A stretch of DNA of 64,000 bases from the NCBI GenBank assembly GCA_045119215.1, contig JBGVDD010000085.1, positions 41,388-105,387 of the forward strand, given 5' to 3'. The notes below the pieces were generated by a model that did not search any database, was not told the origin of the DNA, and worked only from the letters and a program-made list of their open reading frames with translations. Within the stretch, counting starts at the first letter, position 1, and the number at the start of each line of letters is the position of its first letter. Positions 1-9,464 of the stretch are shown piece by piece. Source of the DNA: RUG11237 sp045119215 (GTDB lineage Bacteria > Bacillota > Clostridia > Lachnospirales > Lachnospiraceae). Position numbers and translations under genes: made by a program.

Positions 1-130
1 TTCCTCCACCACCTGGCTATCTACCGGTTTTACCTCCTTAGCAGAACATCCCGTAATAAGTCCCCCAAGACAAAGGCATATCAGTCCTATCCAGATTTTT
101 ATGTTGTTCTTTTTGCTTGTGCTCCTTCAT
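1..130 (-). CDS. Lipoprotein N-terminus, partial, with an apparent reading-frame break
   Basis: The minus strand encodes a lipoprotein signal: a hydrophobic stretch ending LITGC, with the lipobox Cys codon at about 46-48, followed by SAKEVKPVDSQVVEE running off the window edge. The only well-placed ATG (128-130) is in a different frame from this signal, and in the lipoprotein frame a TGA precedes it with no ATG, GTG or TTG before the hydrophobic stretch. Removing one A from the five-A run at about 110-114 would join the ATG (MKEHKQKNN) to the signal peptide in one frame. It is therefore either a frameshifted gene, a slippage-dependent gene, a sequencing error or a gene with a rare start. It lies directly downstream of the 501-aa gene in the peptide-export operon. 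Confidence 0.45.
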
Positions 131-165
131 ATTCCCATTGACACTTCCGTTCATAGGATAAAATA

Positions 166-1671
166 TTAAACTTTGTACCATATGGTCTCTGGATATTCTC
201 TGCTGTTAGAAAATTCCTCAGATAATTTCTGGTACCATGCTTCCTTTAACTTTGATTTTGGTATTAAATCTATATAAAAATTGTAAATACCTATTTCATG
301 AGCCTGACGCATTGTCAGCTCCATAGATGCCCTAAGCTGTTCTTCCCTGATTCCTCCCTGCTCTAAAATTTCGAGGGTTCCCATTGGAAAAACCTGCTTT
401 TTTTTCTTCTCTTTTTCCTGGTATCCCATCAAAAACATAGGTCCGGACAAATAAAAGCACTTTTTCTTCTTTAGAATTTCTATCTCCTTGTCATATCCCC
501 CTATGCTTTCTAAAGTTTTACAAATACCTTTCTTCATGTCTTCTAAATACAAACTTTGAAAACATCCCCCTGCCATGGTGAAACTCCGAAGGAAAAACAA
601 TTCCAAAAATGAAACGAACAATCCTGGAATAATTTGTCCTTCCTCTAACAGTCTGAGAATATTCTCCTTCTCATACTCATACGCATAAGAATTTCCTTCC
701 ATATCCTTTCCTTGAATCCACGTCTGATTTCCTCGTATTTCAGGCACCATGGAAACCCTTCTTTTTTTCTTGTCTATTCCCCAGAAAAACCAGGTTCCCT
801 TACCCTGTTTTGTGTCCCAGCACCCGGTTTTCCCCTGTAACAAATCAGTGAGCCTTTGCTTGTATCTCTCGTCAAATAGCAGTTTATACACCAGACTATT
901 TTCCTTACTTAAATCCTTGATTAACAGTCTTTTCGTTACATCCTCCAATTCTATGTACAAAAACTCTTTCTCTGTGCCCTGATACAATTTTTTCCCAATC
1001 TTTTGATTTGCCAACACTGCCTGTTTTGCATAATGACTTTGAGATAAAATCTTCTCATCCTCATATACCTCTTCTATCAGCTTCACAATCGTCTGCTCCA
1101 TTTTAGGTCCCAGGGTCTTATTCACCTTATTTCTCAACACATTTTTCTTCGTCTGCTGCAGATATTCTTTTTTTAATCCCTCTGCAACAGCAACCAGACT
1201 GTTTCTCTGCCGAAACGGAAATACCGGAAATCGCTCCATTTGCGTATTTGTGTGATACACCTGAATCCCTCTTGGAAAATTTTCATTGCTCATATTTACT
1301 GTAGTATTAGAAAAAACAGGAACTATACCTTTTATAAATCCCATCTTTTGCAAAACAGCATCATATAATAAATTTCCATGCAATGCCTGTACGCAAAACT
1401 CTACTTCGTGATGGTTGGCCGTTAACAAAAGTTTCTGCTTTATCACCTGATTACCCACATTTTTTGCCAGCTTCCCTCCCACAAGGGGAGTAAGGTAATC
1501 CCTGACTGCATCTGCCACATCTTCTGTTTCCATAATCTCCCAAGTTACATCCTGACCCTCTTTCGCCAGATAGGCACAATACTCATCCAGTGTCATGTCT
1601 CCATATTTCTCAATTGTCTCCCTTAACAGTGGTGCCTCTTTTAAAATGTCTTCCATTAATTCCTGTTTCAT
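166..1671 (-). CDS. Unrecognised 501-aa protein of the peptide-export operon
   Basis: I do not recognise this protein. It is 501 residues and soluble-looking, with no signal peptide or clear membrane segment. A conserved-looking motif TANHHEVEF (about residues 84-92, His87-His88) sits early, followed by a stretch with VPVFSNTTVN and FPVFPFRQRNSL. The middle is charged and helical. The His-rich motif could bind metal or be catalytic, but that is inference. The stop codon of the alanine-racemase homologue (TAA) is immediately followed by this ATG, so translation is probably coupled and the two products are likely needed together. Its place after exporter genes suggests a role in maturation, modification or immunity for the exported peptide; no function can be assigned. 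Confidence 0.8.
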   Translation of the reverse strand: MKQELMEDILKEAPLLRETIEKYGDMTLDEYCAYLAKEGQDVTWEIMETEDVADAVRDYLTPLVGGKLAKNVGNQVIKQKLLLTANHHEVEFCVQALHGNLLYDAVLQKMGFIKGIVPVFSNTTVNMSNENFPRGIQVYHTNTQMERFPVFPFRQRNSLVAVAEGLKKEYLQQTKKNVLRNKVNKTLGPKMEQTIVKLIEEVYEDEKILSQSHYAKQAVLANQKIGKKLYQGTEKEFLYIELEDVTKRLLIKDLSKENSLVYKLLFDERYKQRLTDLLQGKTGCWDTKQGKGTWFFWGIDKKKRRVSMVPEIRGNQTWIQGKDMEGNSYAYEYEKENILRLLEEGQIIPGLFVSFLELFFLRSFTMAGGCFQSLYLEDMKKGICKTLESIGGYDKEIEILKKKKCFYLSGPMFLMGYQEKEKKKKQVFPMGTLEILEQGGIREEQLRASMELTMRQAHEIGIYNFYIDLIPKSKLKEAWYQKLSEEFSNSREYPETIWYKV

Positions 1672-2832
1672 TTATTTCTTCCTCACATTTCCCTGCTTAT
1701 AAAACTTTGGCAGGCGTTTTGATATCATACACAGACGTTCGCTATGAACTAAATCTATGTGATGACGCTCTAATATCTCCAGAATTGTTACGCCTGGCTT
1801 ATCCCCGATAATTGTAATTTCATCTCCACACTGGATATCGCTATTCTCCGGCACTTCTATACAGCTTTGATCCATACAAGGTTCTTCTGCTATCTCATAC
1901 AATTTATCCTTGATATTTACTTTAATTTTTTTCTGTGTGAGAAGAAACGGACAATCCCAGTATCCCAACAAAAATCTGAGAATTTTTCTTCTGCCTTTTG
2001 TATGTTCCTCTCTCTGCTGTTGTCGATAGGAGATCAAATTACTTCCTTTTACCCTGGTAATATTTGCCACCTTGGACTTTACCGATAATAAAGGCTTCAC
2101 GCCATAGGATTTGTCAGGATGAAAAGGCAGACCATATAGAGCAGTTCCGCTTCTTACCATATCAAACTGATATTCCGGAAACTGGAAAATCAGTGGGGAA
2201 TTTTCTGCATGAATTATCATTTGCTCCCTGTTTTTGGCAGGAATCTTATTCACCAGTTCTCTAAAACATTCCAATTCCTCTCTCGTCTGTTCCAAAACAA
2301 ACTGATATCCCGAATACAGATGGGTATACATTCCCACAATTTTCACTCCCGGATACTGAAAGACCTGATTCATCTGTTCTTCCATGCATTCTTTTCCAAT
2401 CCCCATGCCGGTTTCATATAAATCAACTCTTACATGCACCATATATTCTTTCTTTTCTCTCTGTGCCCTTCGGGAGAGATCATCCAAAAATTCTATATCG
2501 TAAGCGGAATAAATCCAATATTCTCTAAACTCCACTTCATCCATTGTCATTCTGTCAAGGATAAGAATGGGCAGTTCTCCCGCTACTGTCTGGATTTCAT
2601 ATGCTTCCTGTTTTTTTCCTACGATAACCATGGAAATCAATTGATGTTCTCTTAGTGCACCCACAATCTCCACCGCCCCATGACCATAGGCGTCTGCTTT
2701 TACCACTGCTCCTAACCCAGTCCCTTTTCTTAATATTTTTCTTATGATATTTGCGTTTTGTACTAATTGATCCAAATCAATCTCTGCCCACGCCGACAAA
2801 TATTGCTGCTGTACCTTTTCCTCTAAACCCAT
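1672..2832 (-). CDS. Divergent alanine-racemase homologue (PLP-dependent)
   Basis: This is a fold-type III PLP enzyme of 386 residues, close to the usual alanine-racemase length. The PLP-lysine motif VVKADAYGHG (Lys45) is intact. The HAENS motif (about 208-212), VRSGTALYG (about 226-234) and CMDQ (319-322) are family signatures. The catalytic-Tyr region, normally GYADGY, reads GYWDCPF (Tyr291 kept). The DTGM-R-G segment reads ETGMGIG, so the usual Arg is replaced. It is probably a racemase or epimerase with altered substrate use rather than the housekeeping Alr. It starts 18 nt after the ABC gene 2851-5028 and is coupled to the 501-aa gene. In this setting it could supply a D-amino acid or act on the exported peptide; both are inference. 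Confidence 0.8.
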   Translation of the reverse strand: MGLEEKVQQQYLSAWAEIDLDQLVQNANIIRKILRKGTGLGAVVKADAYGHGAVEIVGALREHQLISMVIVGKKQEAYEIQTVAGELPILILDRMTMDEVEFREYWIYSAYDIEFLDDLSRRAQREKKEYMVHVRVDLYETGMGIGKECMEEQMNQVFQYPGVKIVGMYTHLYSGYQFVLEQTREELECFRELVNKIPAKNREQMIIHAENSPLIFQFPEYQFDMVRSGTALYGLPFHPDKSYGVKPLLSVKSKVANITRVKGSNLISYRQQQREEHTKGRRKILRFLLGYWDCPFLLTQKKIKVNIKDKLYEIAEEPCMDQSCIEVPENSDIQCGDEITIIGDKPGVTILEILERHHIDLVHSERLCMISKRLPKFYKQGNVRKK

Positions 2833-2850
2833 TTTCCATCTTCCTTTTTT

Positions 2851-5028
2851 CTATACAAGCTGACGTTTTGCTAATGCGGCAAACCCTCCGTTTCGCTCCA
2901 TTAGTTCTTCATAAGTTCCATCTTCTGATACATGGCCATTTTCCATAAACAAGATACGATCACATTTTTTGATAGTTGACAATCTATGTGCAATCACAAT
3001 CCTTGTTCCCTTCATCTGTTCAATGGATTTTACCACAACTGCCTGTGTAAGGTTATCTAATGCGCTGGTTGCCTCATCAAACAACAAAATATCCGGATTC
3101 ATTGCCAGTACCCTGGATATCAAAACACGCTGTTTCTGTCCCCCCGACAGCCCTCCGGCATTCTCTGACACCATAGTAAACATTCCCATAGGCATTGCTT
3201 CAATGTCCTCTGCAAGTCCCGCTACTTTTGCTGCTTCCCACGCCTCATCTATGGTTAACTCCGGATTACACAGAGAAATATTCGCAAATAAGTCTCCTTC
3301 AAATAGTTTTCCATCCTGTAATACCGTCCCAATTCTTTTCCTCACAGAACGCAGATTAAGCATAGCTAAATCCTTTCCATCATAGTATATTGCACCTTTT
3401 TGTGGAGTTTCAAAACCTAAAAGCAAACGAAACAAGGTAGATTTTCCACAACCTGACGGTCCCACAATAGCAACATACTCTCCTGCCTTTATGGATACAT
3501 TCATATCCTTAAGAACATAATCCATCTCTGGCTGATACTTGAAGCTTATATTCGAAAGTTCAATATCACCATTTAATTTATGTACCTTACTTCCCCCAGC
3601 ACTACTTTCCTCTTTTTCCCTTAGAACCGGTTCTACCATCTTTAATGCTGGAATCAGATACGCTACCAGGTCTGCCAAAATTCCCAGCTGGACTACTGCT
3701 GCTAATAAATTCCCAAAGGCTATCTGATAAGAAATATAGGAGGATGCACTGATTTCCTTTTTGTATATCACCTGGTATATAATCAAGGTTCCGCCTACTG
3801 TAATCAAATTGCGAATCGCTCCATAATACTTTGCTAACACCGGCTTTCGAAACTGGACTTCTACATGTTCTTTAAACATTTCTGACCATTTGGCAAAGAC
3901 CCTGTTTTCTGCTCCACAAAGCTTTATTTTTCTGATACCTGAATAGACCTGATACAAAAAACCCGAAAGCTTAGCATTGATTTCATTCTCCTTCTGATTA
4001 CTTTTCATACTTATACATGCATTTTCCAATGTAATAACAATAAGCAGAAGCAGAATCAGACAAGAGGGTCCTAGCAAAGCACCAGACAATAAATGAATCT
4101 GAAACAAATACACACCGGAAAATATAAGGGTAAGAACTGCAGGAACTAACCCCTTTTGTATAGCCTCACATAAGCTTCCTATCATAAATACACGATTGGA
4201 CAAATCTCCCGATTCATATTTTTTAAAAAAGCTGGCTGGCAGCCGAAACAGACGGTTCCACACTCCAGACTCAATCCACATTTTTCCAATATCTCCGGTT
4301 CTGATGACCCATATTGTTCTAACCATATGAAACAAGCCAGTGGTAATCACCACCCCAAATAACAAAGCCATAACCGGTCCAATATCCTTTCTTGTGCCAG
4401 ATGGAATTACCGTATCAAAAATAAACTGGTTTACAAAGGGTACTACCGTACCCATAATTGCCACGGCAAACGCTAACATAATTAGAACAAACCAATCCTG
4501 CCAGCCATAGGGTCTCCATATAACCTTTAGAAATGATTTCACACTAAGATTCTCATTCTGAAATGGAGGATATAGACAAAATGCTTCTGTTTCAAAATTT
4601 TGCACCATCTGCTTTGTCACCTTTTTTTCTACCCCGGTATCTTCCTCCATGTATTTGTAGCCGCCACTCTTTGCCGGAAATAATACCTGGTACTTTTCCC
4701 GCTCTCTTTCTTTTATCAGCAGTGGAAAAGATTCTCTTTTGTACCAGTTTTTTTCCAACTTCACTATTCTTTTTAGGATACCGGCGCTATCCAGAATATA
4801 CTCCAGCCGCTCCGATTCTTTTACTTCCTCCCCAACTTCAATATGCTCCATATGAAAGTAATCTAACACCTGGTTTGCCAGATATTCTGTATCGGTTTCT
4901 AAAATACTTCTTCTTTTTCTTTCTTTGCAGGAAGTATCTACTATGCTGCGCACCCCTGCCACTGCATCTTCATATATCTGCTGGTCTATTTTCTTTTGCT
5001 GATTTACTGTTTCCTTAAAATTCTTCAT
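2851..5028 (-). CDS. NHLM-type ABC transporter, ATP-binding/permease without peptidase
   Basis: This 725-aa exporter half has an N-terminal soluble region of about 170 residues (no C39 protease), then a multi-span transmembrane domain (about 175-450) and an ABC ATPase (about 490-725). The Walker A motif is GPSGCGKST, the signature LSGGQKQR, and Walker B LLFDEATSALD. The order HlyD, C39-ABC, then peptidase-less ABC matches NHLM bacteriocin systems, where this subunit pairs with the peptidase-bearing one. It starts 8 nt after its partner ends. It probably forms a heterodimeric membrane exporter with the product of 5037-7193. Confidence 0.85.
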   Translation of the reverse strand: MKNFKETVNQQKKIDQQIYEDAVAGVRSIVDTSCKERKRRSILETDTEYLANQVLDYFHMEHIEVGEEVKESERLEYILDSAGILKRIVKLEKNWYKRESFPLLIKEREREKYQVLFPAKSGGYKYMEEDTGVEKKVTKQMVQNFETEAFCLYPPFQNENLSVKSFLKVIWRPYGWQDWFVLIMLAFAVAIMGTVVPFVNQFIFDTVIPSGTRKDIGPVMALLFGVVITTGLFHMVRTIWVIRTGDIGKMWIESGVWNRLFRLPASFFKKYESGDLSNRVFMIGSLCEAIQKGLVPAVLTLIFSGVYLFQIHLLSGALLGPSCLILLLLIVITLENACISMKSNQKENEINAKLSGFLYQVYSGIRKIKLCGAENRVFAKWSEMFKEHVEVQFRKPVLAKYYGAIRNLITVGGTLIIYQVIYKKEISASSYISYQIAFGNLLAAVVQLGILADLVAYLIPALKMVEPVLREKEESSAGGSKVHKLNGDIELSNISFKYQPEMDYVLKDMNVSIKAGEYVAIVGPSGCGKSTLFRLLLGFETPQKGAIYYDGKDLAMLNLRSVRKRIGTVLQDGKLFEGDLFANISLCNPELTIDEAWEAAKVAGLAEDIEAMPMGMFTMVSENAGGLSGGQKQRVLISRVLAMNPDILLFDEATSALDNLTQAVVVKSIEQMKGTRIVIAHRLSTIKKCDRILFMENGHVSEDGTYEELMERNGGFAALAKRQLV

Positions 5029-5036
5029 TTTTCACC

Positions 5037-7193
5037 CTAATCCTCACTACGAATCAACTTAGCATAAATTCCTTCCTGATTCTTTAAGCTTTCGTGTGTA
5101 CCTCTTTGTACTTCTTTTCCTCTATCCAAAACTATAATCTGGTCTGCATCACGTATCGTAGATAATCTGTGAGCCACAATAAGACAAGTAATGTTTCTTG
5201 CTTTCACAGCCTCCATAACATTTTGCTCCGTAAGAGGATCCAATGCACTTGTAGCCTCATCCATAATCAGTATGGATGGATTGGTAACCAGTGCCCTTGC
5301 AATTTCTATTCTTTGTCTCTGTCCCCCTGACAGATTTCCGCCTCCCTCCGTAAGAAGATAATCCAATCCTTCCGGATGTTTCATAATATCTTCATAAATT
5401 CCGGCTTCTTTGCAGGCACAAATAATCTCCTTATCCTGAATTCCAGGATTCCAAAGTGTAATATTATTTCTGACGGTATCCTTGAAAATAACAATATCCT
5501 GATCCACAATACTAATACTATTCACAAATGCATATCTATCAATCTCACTACGTTTTTTTCCATCATATAAAATTTCCCCGGTTCTTACTTCATAAAGACC
5601 GGTAATCAAATTTGCAATGGTGGATTTGCCACTGCCGCTTCCCCCTACTAATGCCACCATCTTCCCAGGATTTAATTCCAATGAAAAGTTTTCAATCAAT
5701 GGTGCTGCCAAAGGGTTATATCCAAAAGAAATCTCCTTTAATTCTATCTTTCCAGACAATTTTTCTTTGGATAAATCCTCACTCTCAAAACCATCCATTC
5801 CAATATCCTCAGGATACTGCTTTACATCTTCAATACGTTCCATTTTTCCTGCCATTAAATGTATATCATCCAACACCTCAAGTACCTTTTCCACCGGGTC
5901 CATAAATGCATGATAAAATCCCTGAAACGCCATAAGCATACCTATCGTAAAGTTTCCTGACATAATATGAAATACTCCAATAATCAAAATACAGGCACCA
6001 CATAAATCCGATAACAGAGAAGGCAAAACAGACATCACAGCATTTTTGCTGCTCAGCTGCTGTTTGGTATTGTCATACTTTGTCTGATATCCTGCAATCT
6101 TTCTAAAATATCCCTCCTCTGAGCCACTGGCTTTAATCGTTTCAATCATGGAGATTCCCGCCATGGCTGTCCCAGCTAACTTACCTTCATCCCTTGCCAT
6201 CGCTTTATTTTCGTTCTCGTTTTGCTTGCCAACCTTACGGGCAACCATAAAATTTATCATAACAATGCATACAACAATCCCCGCTATCACCACATCATAA
6301 TATATGAGAATAGCAAAATAGATTACTGCCATAACTCCGCTGATAATAGCCGGACATACCTTTTCAAACAACACATTTGCCACTTCGTCATTATCCCTTT
6401 GACGACTGCTGATGTCTCCTGGAGCCCGCTGTCCAAAAAAAGTCACCGGAAGCTTTAGTGTATGCTGCAAAAATTCCATACTTAACTCTACTGTCATCTT
6501 TCCCTTCATTAGATTCAATAAAGCTTTCTGAAAAACTTCCAGACCAAAAGTCAAAATAAGCACTGTACTCATAGCATACACTAAGATGCTCATCCAGTTT
6601 TGGGAGTGTTCTAATAAAATATAATCCGTAAAAATTCTTGTAAAAATAGGAATGGACATACCAAGCAGCACAATCATTAACCCTGTAAGACACATAATTA
6701 CACTGTCTATACGATATCCAATCATATTCTTTTTCAGAAAATCCTTCACTCTCTTTGGTTTGCCTTCCGTTTTGAAATCTTCTCCCGGCTGAAAGGTAAG
6801 TACAACCCCGGTAAAGGATTTTTCAAACTGTTCCATCTCAACCCTGGTTCTTCCTATGGCTGGATCATTTAATATGGCATAATCTTTTTCAAAACCAACC
6901 AATACCACAAAATGGTTGAAATTCCAATGAATAATTGCAGGAAAATCCTCTGCTTTCTCCTTTAATTTTTCCACATTGCATTTAAATGCCTTTACCTGCA
7001 TTCCATGATGTTTTCCTGCCATTGCTATATTTTTCGCATTACTACCGTCCCTGGAAACACCACAGTCCACACGTAACCGCTCCAATGGAATATATCTTCC
7101 ATAAGTTGCCAAAATCATTCCCAAAGATGCAGCCCCACATTCTAATGCTTCCATCTGCAAAATAACAGGTACCTTTTTCTTCTGCTTCCCCAT
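5037..7193 (-). CDS. C39 peptidase-containing ABC exporter (NHLM/bacteriocin type)
   Basis: This is a 718-aa peptidase-containing ATP-binding transporter. The N-terminal C39 cysteine-protease domain (about 1-130) has Cys19 in ALECGAASLG, His94 in NHFVVLVGF and Asp110 in LNDPA, so the catalytic triad is intact. Such domains cut leader peptides after Gly-Gly during export. A membrane domain (about 160-450) and an ATPase follow, with Walker A GGSGSGKST, signature LSGGQRQR and Walker B LIMDEATSALD. The only Gly-Gly-leader peptide I found nearby is at 9465-9617, which makes it the likely substrate. The gene lies 9 nt downstream of the HlyD-like gene. Confidence 0.9.
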   Translation of the reverse strand: MGKQKKKVPVILQMEALECGAASLGMILATYGRYIPLERLRVDCGVSRDGSNAKNIAMAGKHHGMQVKAFKCNVEKLKEKAEDFPAIIHWNFNHFVVLVGFEKDYAILNDPAIGRTRVEMEQFEKSFTGVVLTFQPGEDFKTEGKPKRVKDFLKKNMIGYRIDSVIMCLTGLMIVLLGMSIPIFTRIFTDYILLEHSQNWMSILVYAMSTVLILTFGLEVFQKALLNLMKGKMTVELSMEFLQHTLKLPVTFFGQRAPGDISSRQRDNDEVANVLFEKVCPAIISGVMAVIYFAILIYYDVVIAGIVVCIVMINFMVARKVGKQNENENKAMARDEGKLAGTAMAGISMIETIKASGSEEGYFRKIAGYQTKYDNTKQQLSSKNAVMSVLPSLLSDLCGACILIIGVFHIMSGNFTIGMLMAFQGFYHAFMDPVEKVLEVLDDIHLMAGKMERIEDVKQYPEDIGMDGFESEDLSKEKLSGKIELKEISFGYNPLAAPLIENFSLELNPGKMVALVGGSGSGKSTIANLITGLYEVRTGEILYDGKKRSEIDRYAFVNSISIVDQDIVIFKDTVRNNITLWNPGIQDKEIICACKEAGIYEDIMKHPEGLDYLLTEGGGNLSGGQRQRIEIARALVTNPSILIMDEATSALDPLTEQNVMEAVKARNITCLIVAHRLSTIRDADQIIVLDRGKEVQRGTHESLKNQEGIYAKLIRSED

Positions 7194-7202
7194 CGTTACC
7201 TC

Positions 7203-8120
7203 CTATGGTAAGAACAATTCCACTGGTTTTACATTTTCCGTGACAATCTGTATATTACATAAAGTACCAATATCTACTGTCAAATCTTCCCCATTTACAT
7301 TTGACCAGGCAAATTTGTTCTTAGAATTTTCATCAATATACATGGAAATTCGAATTTCCACGCAACTAGTGTCCGGCAGGATATCTTTGATATACTCAGT
7401 ATTTCCATAAAACTGTTGTAAGCTCTCTGTAGTCACAGGCATAGTTCCAATAGAGGAAATATATCCTTTCATGTAACCATATTTCTCACGCTGGACATAT
7501 GCCGGACATACCTGTGCCTCCATACCCTCAGATAACTGATTTGCATTCACCAAGGGTAAATAACCAATAATCTCCCTGCTGTTACTTGCTTCGTTATTGA
7601 TTAAAACACTGGCTACCTGGTCTCCAGCTTCAATTTTCTGATTCATGGTTACCACATTTTGTAATGTTCCTGACTTTGATGCACGAACCAGGGAAGTCTG
7701 TTCATATTCATTATATAATCTTTCTAATTCCATCTGTAGCTTTTTCTGTTCTGCCACGTCCTGTGTTTCCTCAAGCTGTTTCCTGCACACTTCAATCTTT
7801 GTCAGACATTCCTGGTTTGGAATGACTGCAATCACATCTTTGCTTTCTACTGTGTCTCCATTAGAGTAAATGACATCCTGTACATTTCCTGAAATCTGTG
7901 CTGTCACAGTCTCAACACCTAATTGCGGAAACACAATCCCGTCAATGTTGATTGACTGATTGATATTTCCAAAGAAAGCCCAGTATACAAATCCTCCAAA
8001 TGCAATTACCAAGGCAAGGAAGAATATCCACATGTGTGGCTTCATCACTTTAATCTGTTGGTTTAATTGCTCTGGGGCTGCCAATTCATCCAATGCCGAT
8101 TTTTGAAATATCTCTGTCAT
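7203..8120 (-). CDS. HlyD-like membrane-fusion protein of the peptide exporter
   Basis: This 305-aa adaptor has a cytoplasmic N-terminus (SALDELAAPEQLNQQ), typical of NHLM-type secretion proteins. One membrane helix follows (about 31-50, WIFFLALVIAFGGFVYWAF). The extracytoplasmic part has split biotinyl-lipoyl-like segments (ISGNVQDVIYSNGDTVESKD; ASKSGTLQNVVTMNQKIEAGD) flanking a short coiled coil (about 125-165). It should link the ABC exporter to the cell exterior. It is the second gene of the export operon, after the receptor lipoprotein. Confidence 0.85.
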   Translation of the reverse strand: MTEIFQKSALDELAAPEQLNQQIKVMKPHMWIFFLALVIAFGGFVYWAFFGNINQSINIDGIVFPQLGVETVTAQISGNVQDVIYSNGDTVESKDVIAVIPNQECLTKIEVCRKQLEETQDVAEQKKLQMELERLYNEYEQTSLVRASKSGTLQNVVTMNQKIEAGDQVASVLINNEASNSREIIGYLPLVNANQLSEGMEAQVCPAYVQREKYGYMKGYISSIGTMPVTTESLQQFYGNTEYIKDILPDTSCVEIRISMYIDENSKNKFAWSNVNGEDLTVDIGTLCNIQIVTENVKPVELFLP

Positions 8121-8148
8121 ATCTGCTCCTTATTTTATATATACATTT

Positions 8149-9282
8149 TTAATTTATAACAACAAATTCTTTGTTCTTTACTTTTAGAAACTGTGTTGTA
8201 ATTCCTGTCATTCTCCCATCTTTATCAAAATGAATATGTCCTGAAGCGCCATCAAATCCTTCCTCCCGCTTCAATATAGAAATAACTTCCTCCGGAGTTT
8301 TACAATCACTCTTCACAATTTCACTCAGAATATACATAAGGTCATATCCCTGCATTGCTACATTTGACACATTACCTCCATAGTTCTTCTGATATTTTTT
8401 ACGAAATTCTTTTGTCATCTGGTTTTCTTCAATAGAATAGGGTGCCGGAATCACCACTCCTTCCAGGATATCACCATATTTCTCTAAGGTTGATGTATTG
8501 TTCAAAGAATAATCACTGAGAATCTGAATGTTTGGATTCTGTTCTTTTAAATATTTAATAATATCCAACATCCACGCAGTATCCGAATAAGTTAAGTGTG
8601 CAAGGTACACCCCATCTACCTTGAGAGAATCCCACTGATAGTATAGGTTCTTTAATTCTATCATAGTATTGGGTCCTTGAATCATATCCACCACATTTAC
8701 CCCATTCTCCTGTGCATTTCTCTGAAATCCCCGCATTTCAGATAACTCAAACGTGGTATCCGTATGGCTGCAGGCAATTCTTTTTAATCCATTCTCTCCA
8801 CAGTAATCAGCCACCGCCTTTCCCATATCCTGTGCACTGGTAAAAGCACTTAAAAAGTATCTGTATTCCCCTTCTAAAGTACTTTCATTACATCCCTGTA
8901 TGGAAATAAATGGTTTTTTTGCCTCTTCAAACACAGGTGCCAAAGTGTCTATCACATCAAAATCCTGTACCGTCAAAACAGCTAACACAGAATCATCCTT
9001 TGCCAACATCCCCCCATACATAATACCTGTTTCGTACTCTCCTTTGTCATCCATATGTTCCAGACTAAGTTTAATTCCCCGCTGATCCAGTTCTTCTAAT
9101 GCCAGGTCTATTCCATGAATCAGGGCTTCATCTGAGTAGACATAACTTTCTTTCCCCAAAATAACAATTTTATTTGCCTGCACATTGTTTGTTGTCTTTT
9201 CGAATGTTATATTCTGACACCCTACCAGAATAAAAATTACAAACATCAAAAAAGCCATTCCTCTTATCCTGATTTTTCCCAT
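8149..9282 (-). CDS. LivK/Peripla_BP_6-type substrate-binding lipoprotein
   Basis: This is a lipid-anchored type I periplasmic-binding-fold protein of about 377 aa. The signal peptide ends ILVGC, with the lipobox Cys near residue 22. The body has features of branched-chain-amino-acid-receptor folds: EALIHGIDLALEELDQRG, then VLAVLTVQDFD, PFISIQGCNE, GKAVADYCGENG and AMQGYDLMYILSEIV. The ATG at 9280-9282 is chosen because GAGGGA lies just upstream; an earlier ATG (9294) is possible. No livHMFG permease genes follow; exporter genes do. It therefore probably senses or binds a ligand, or assists export, rather than feeding an importer. It opens the operon behind its own promoter and a terminator. 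Confidence 0.8.
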   Translation of the reverse strand: MGKIRIRGMAFLMFVIFILVGCQNITFEKTTNNVQANKIVILGKESYVYSDEALIHGIDLALEELDQRGIKLSLEHMDDKGEYETGIMYGGMLAKDDSVLAVLTVQDFDVIDTLAPVFEEAKKPFISIQGCNESTLEGEYRYFLSAFTSAQDMGKAVADYCGENGLKRIACSHTDTTFELSEMRGFQRNAQENGVNVVDMIQGPNTMIELKNLYYQWDSLKVDGVYLAHLTYSDTAWMLDIIKYLKEQNPNIQILSDYSLNNTSTLEKYGDILEGVVIPAPYSIEENQMTKEFRKKYQKNYGGNVSNVAMQGYDLMYILSEIVKSDCKTPEEVISILKREEGFDGASGHIHFDKDGRMTGITTQFLKVKNKEFVVIN

Positions 9283-9312
9283 ATTTTCCCTCATTTCTAC
9301 ATATTTTTATTT

Positions 9313-9341
9313 ATTTTATCATATTTCTCGTCTTTTTTCAC
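9313..9341 (-). promoter_or_regulatory. Candidate promoter of the peptide-export operon
   Basis: On the minus strand, -35-like GTGAAA (9336-9341) and -10 TAAAAT (9313-9318) are separated by 17 nt, about 30 nt upstream of the receptor start. An overlapping TATGAT is an alternative -10. The -35 is weak. Its place just after a terminator supports independent transcription of the exporter operon. Confidence 0.4.
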
Positions 9342-9417
9342 CCTTTTTTTGTTGAATTTTTACTTGAATTTCCATACGATAACCCACTTTTATCATCCTT
9401 TATGAACATCAAAACAC

Positions 9418-9449
9418 AAAAAGAGCAGTCCACATCATGTGAACCGCCC
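9418..9449 (-). terminator. Rho-independent terminator after the double-glycine peptide gene
   Basis: Arms GGGCGGTTCACAT and ATGTGGACTGCTC pair along 13 positions (three G-U wobbles; the centre opens as a small loop) and are followed by TTTTT. It ends the surface-protein/peptide transcript and separates it from the exporter operon. Confidence 0.85.
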
Positions 9450-9464
9450 CTTAAAATTTTCGTT

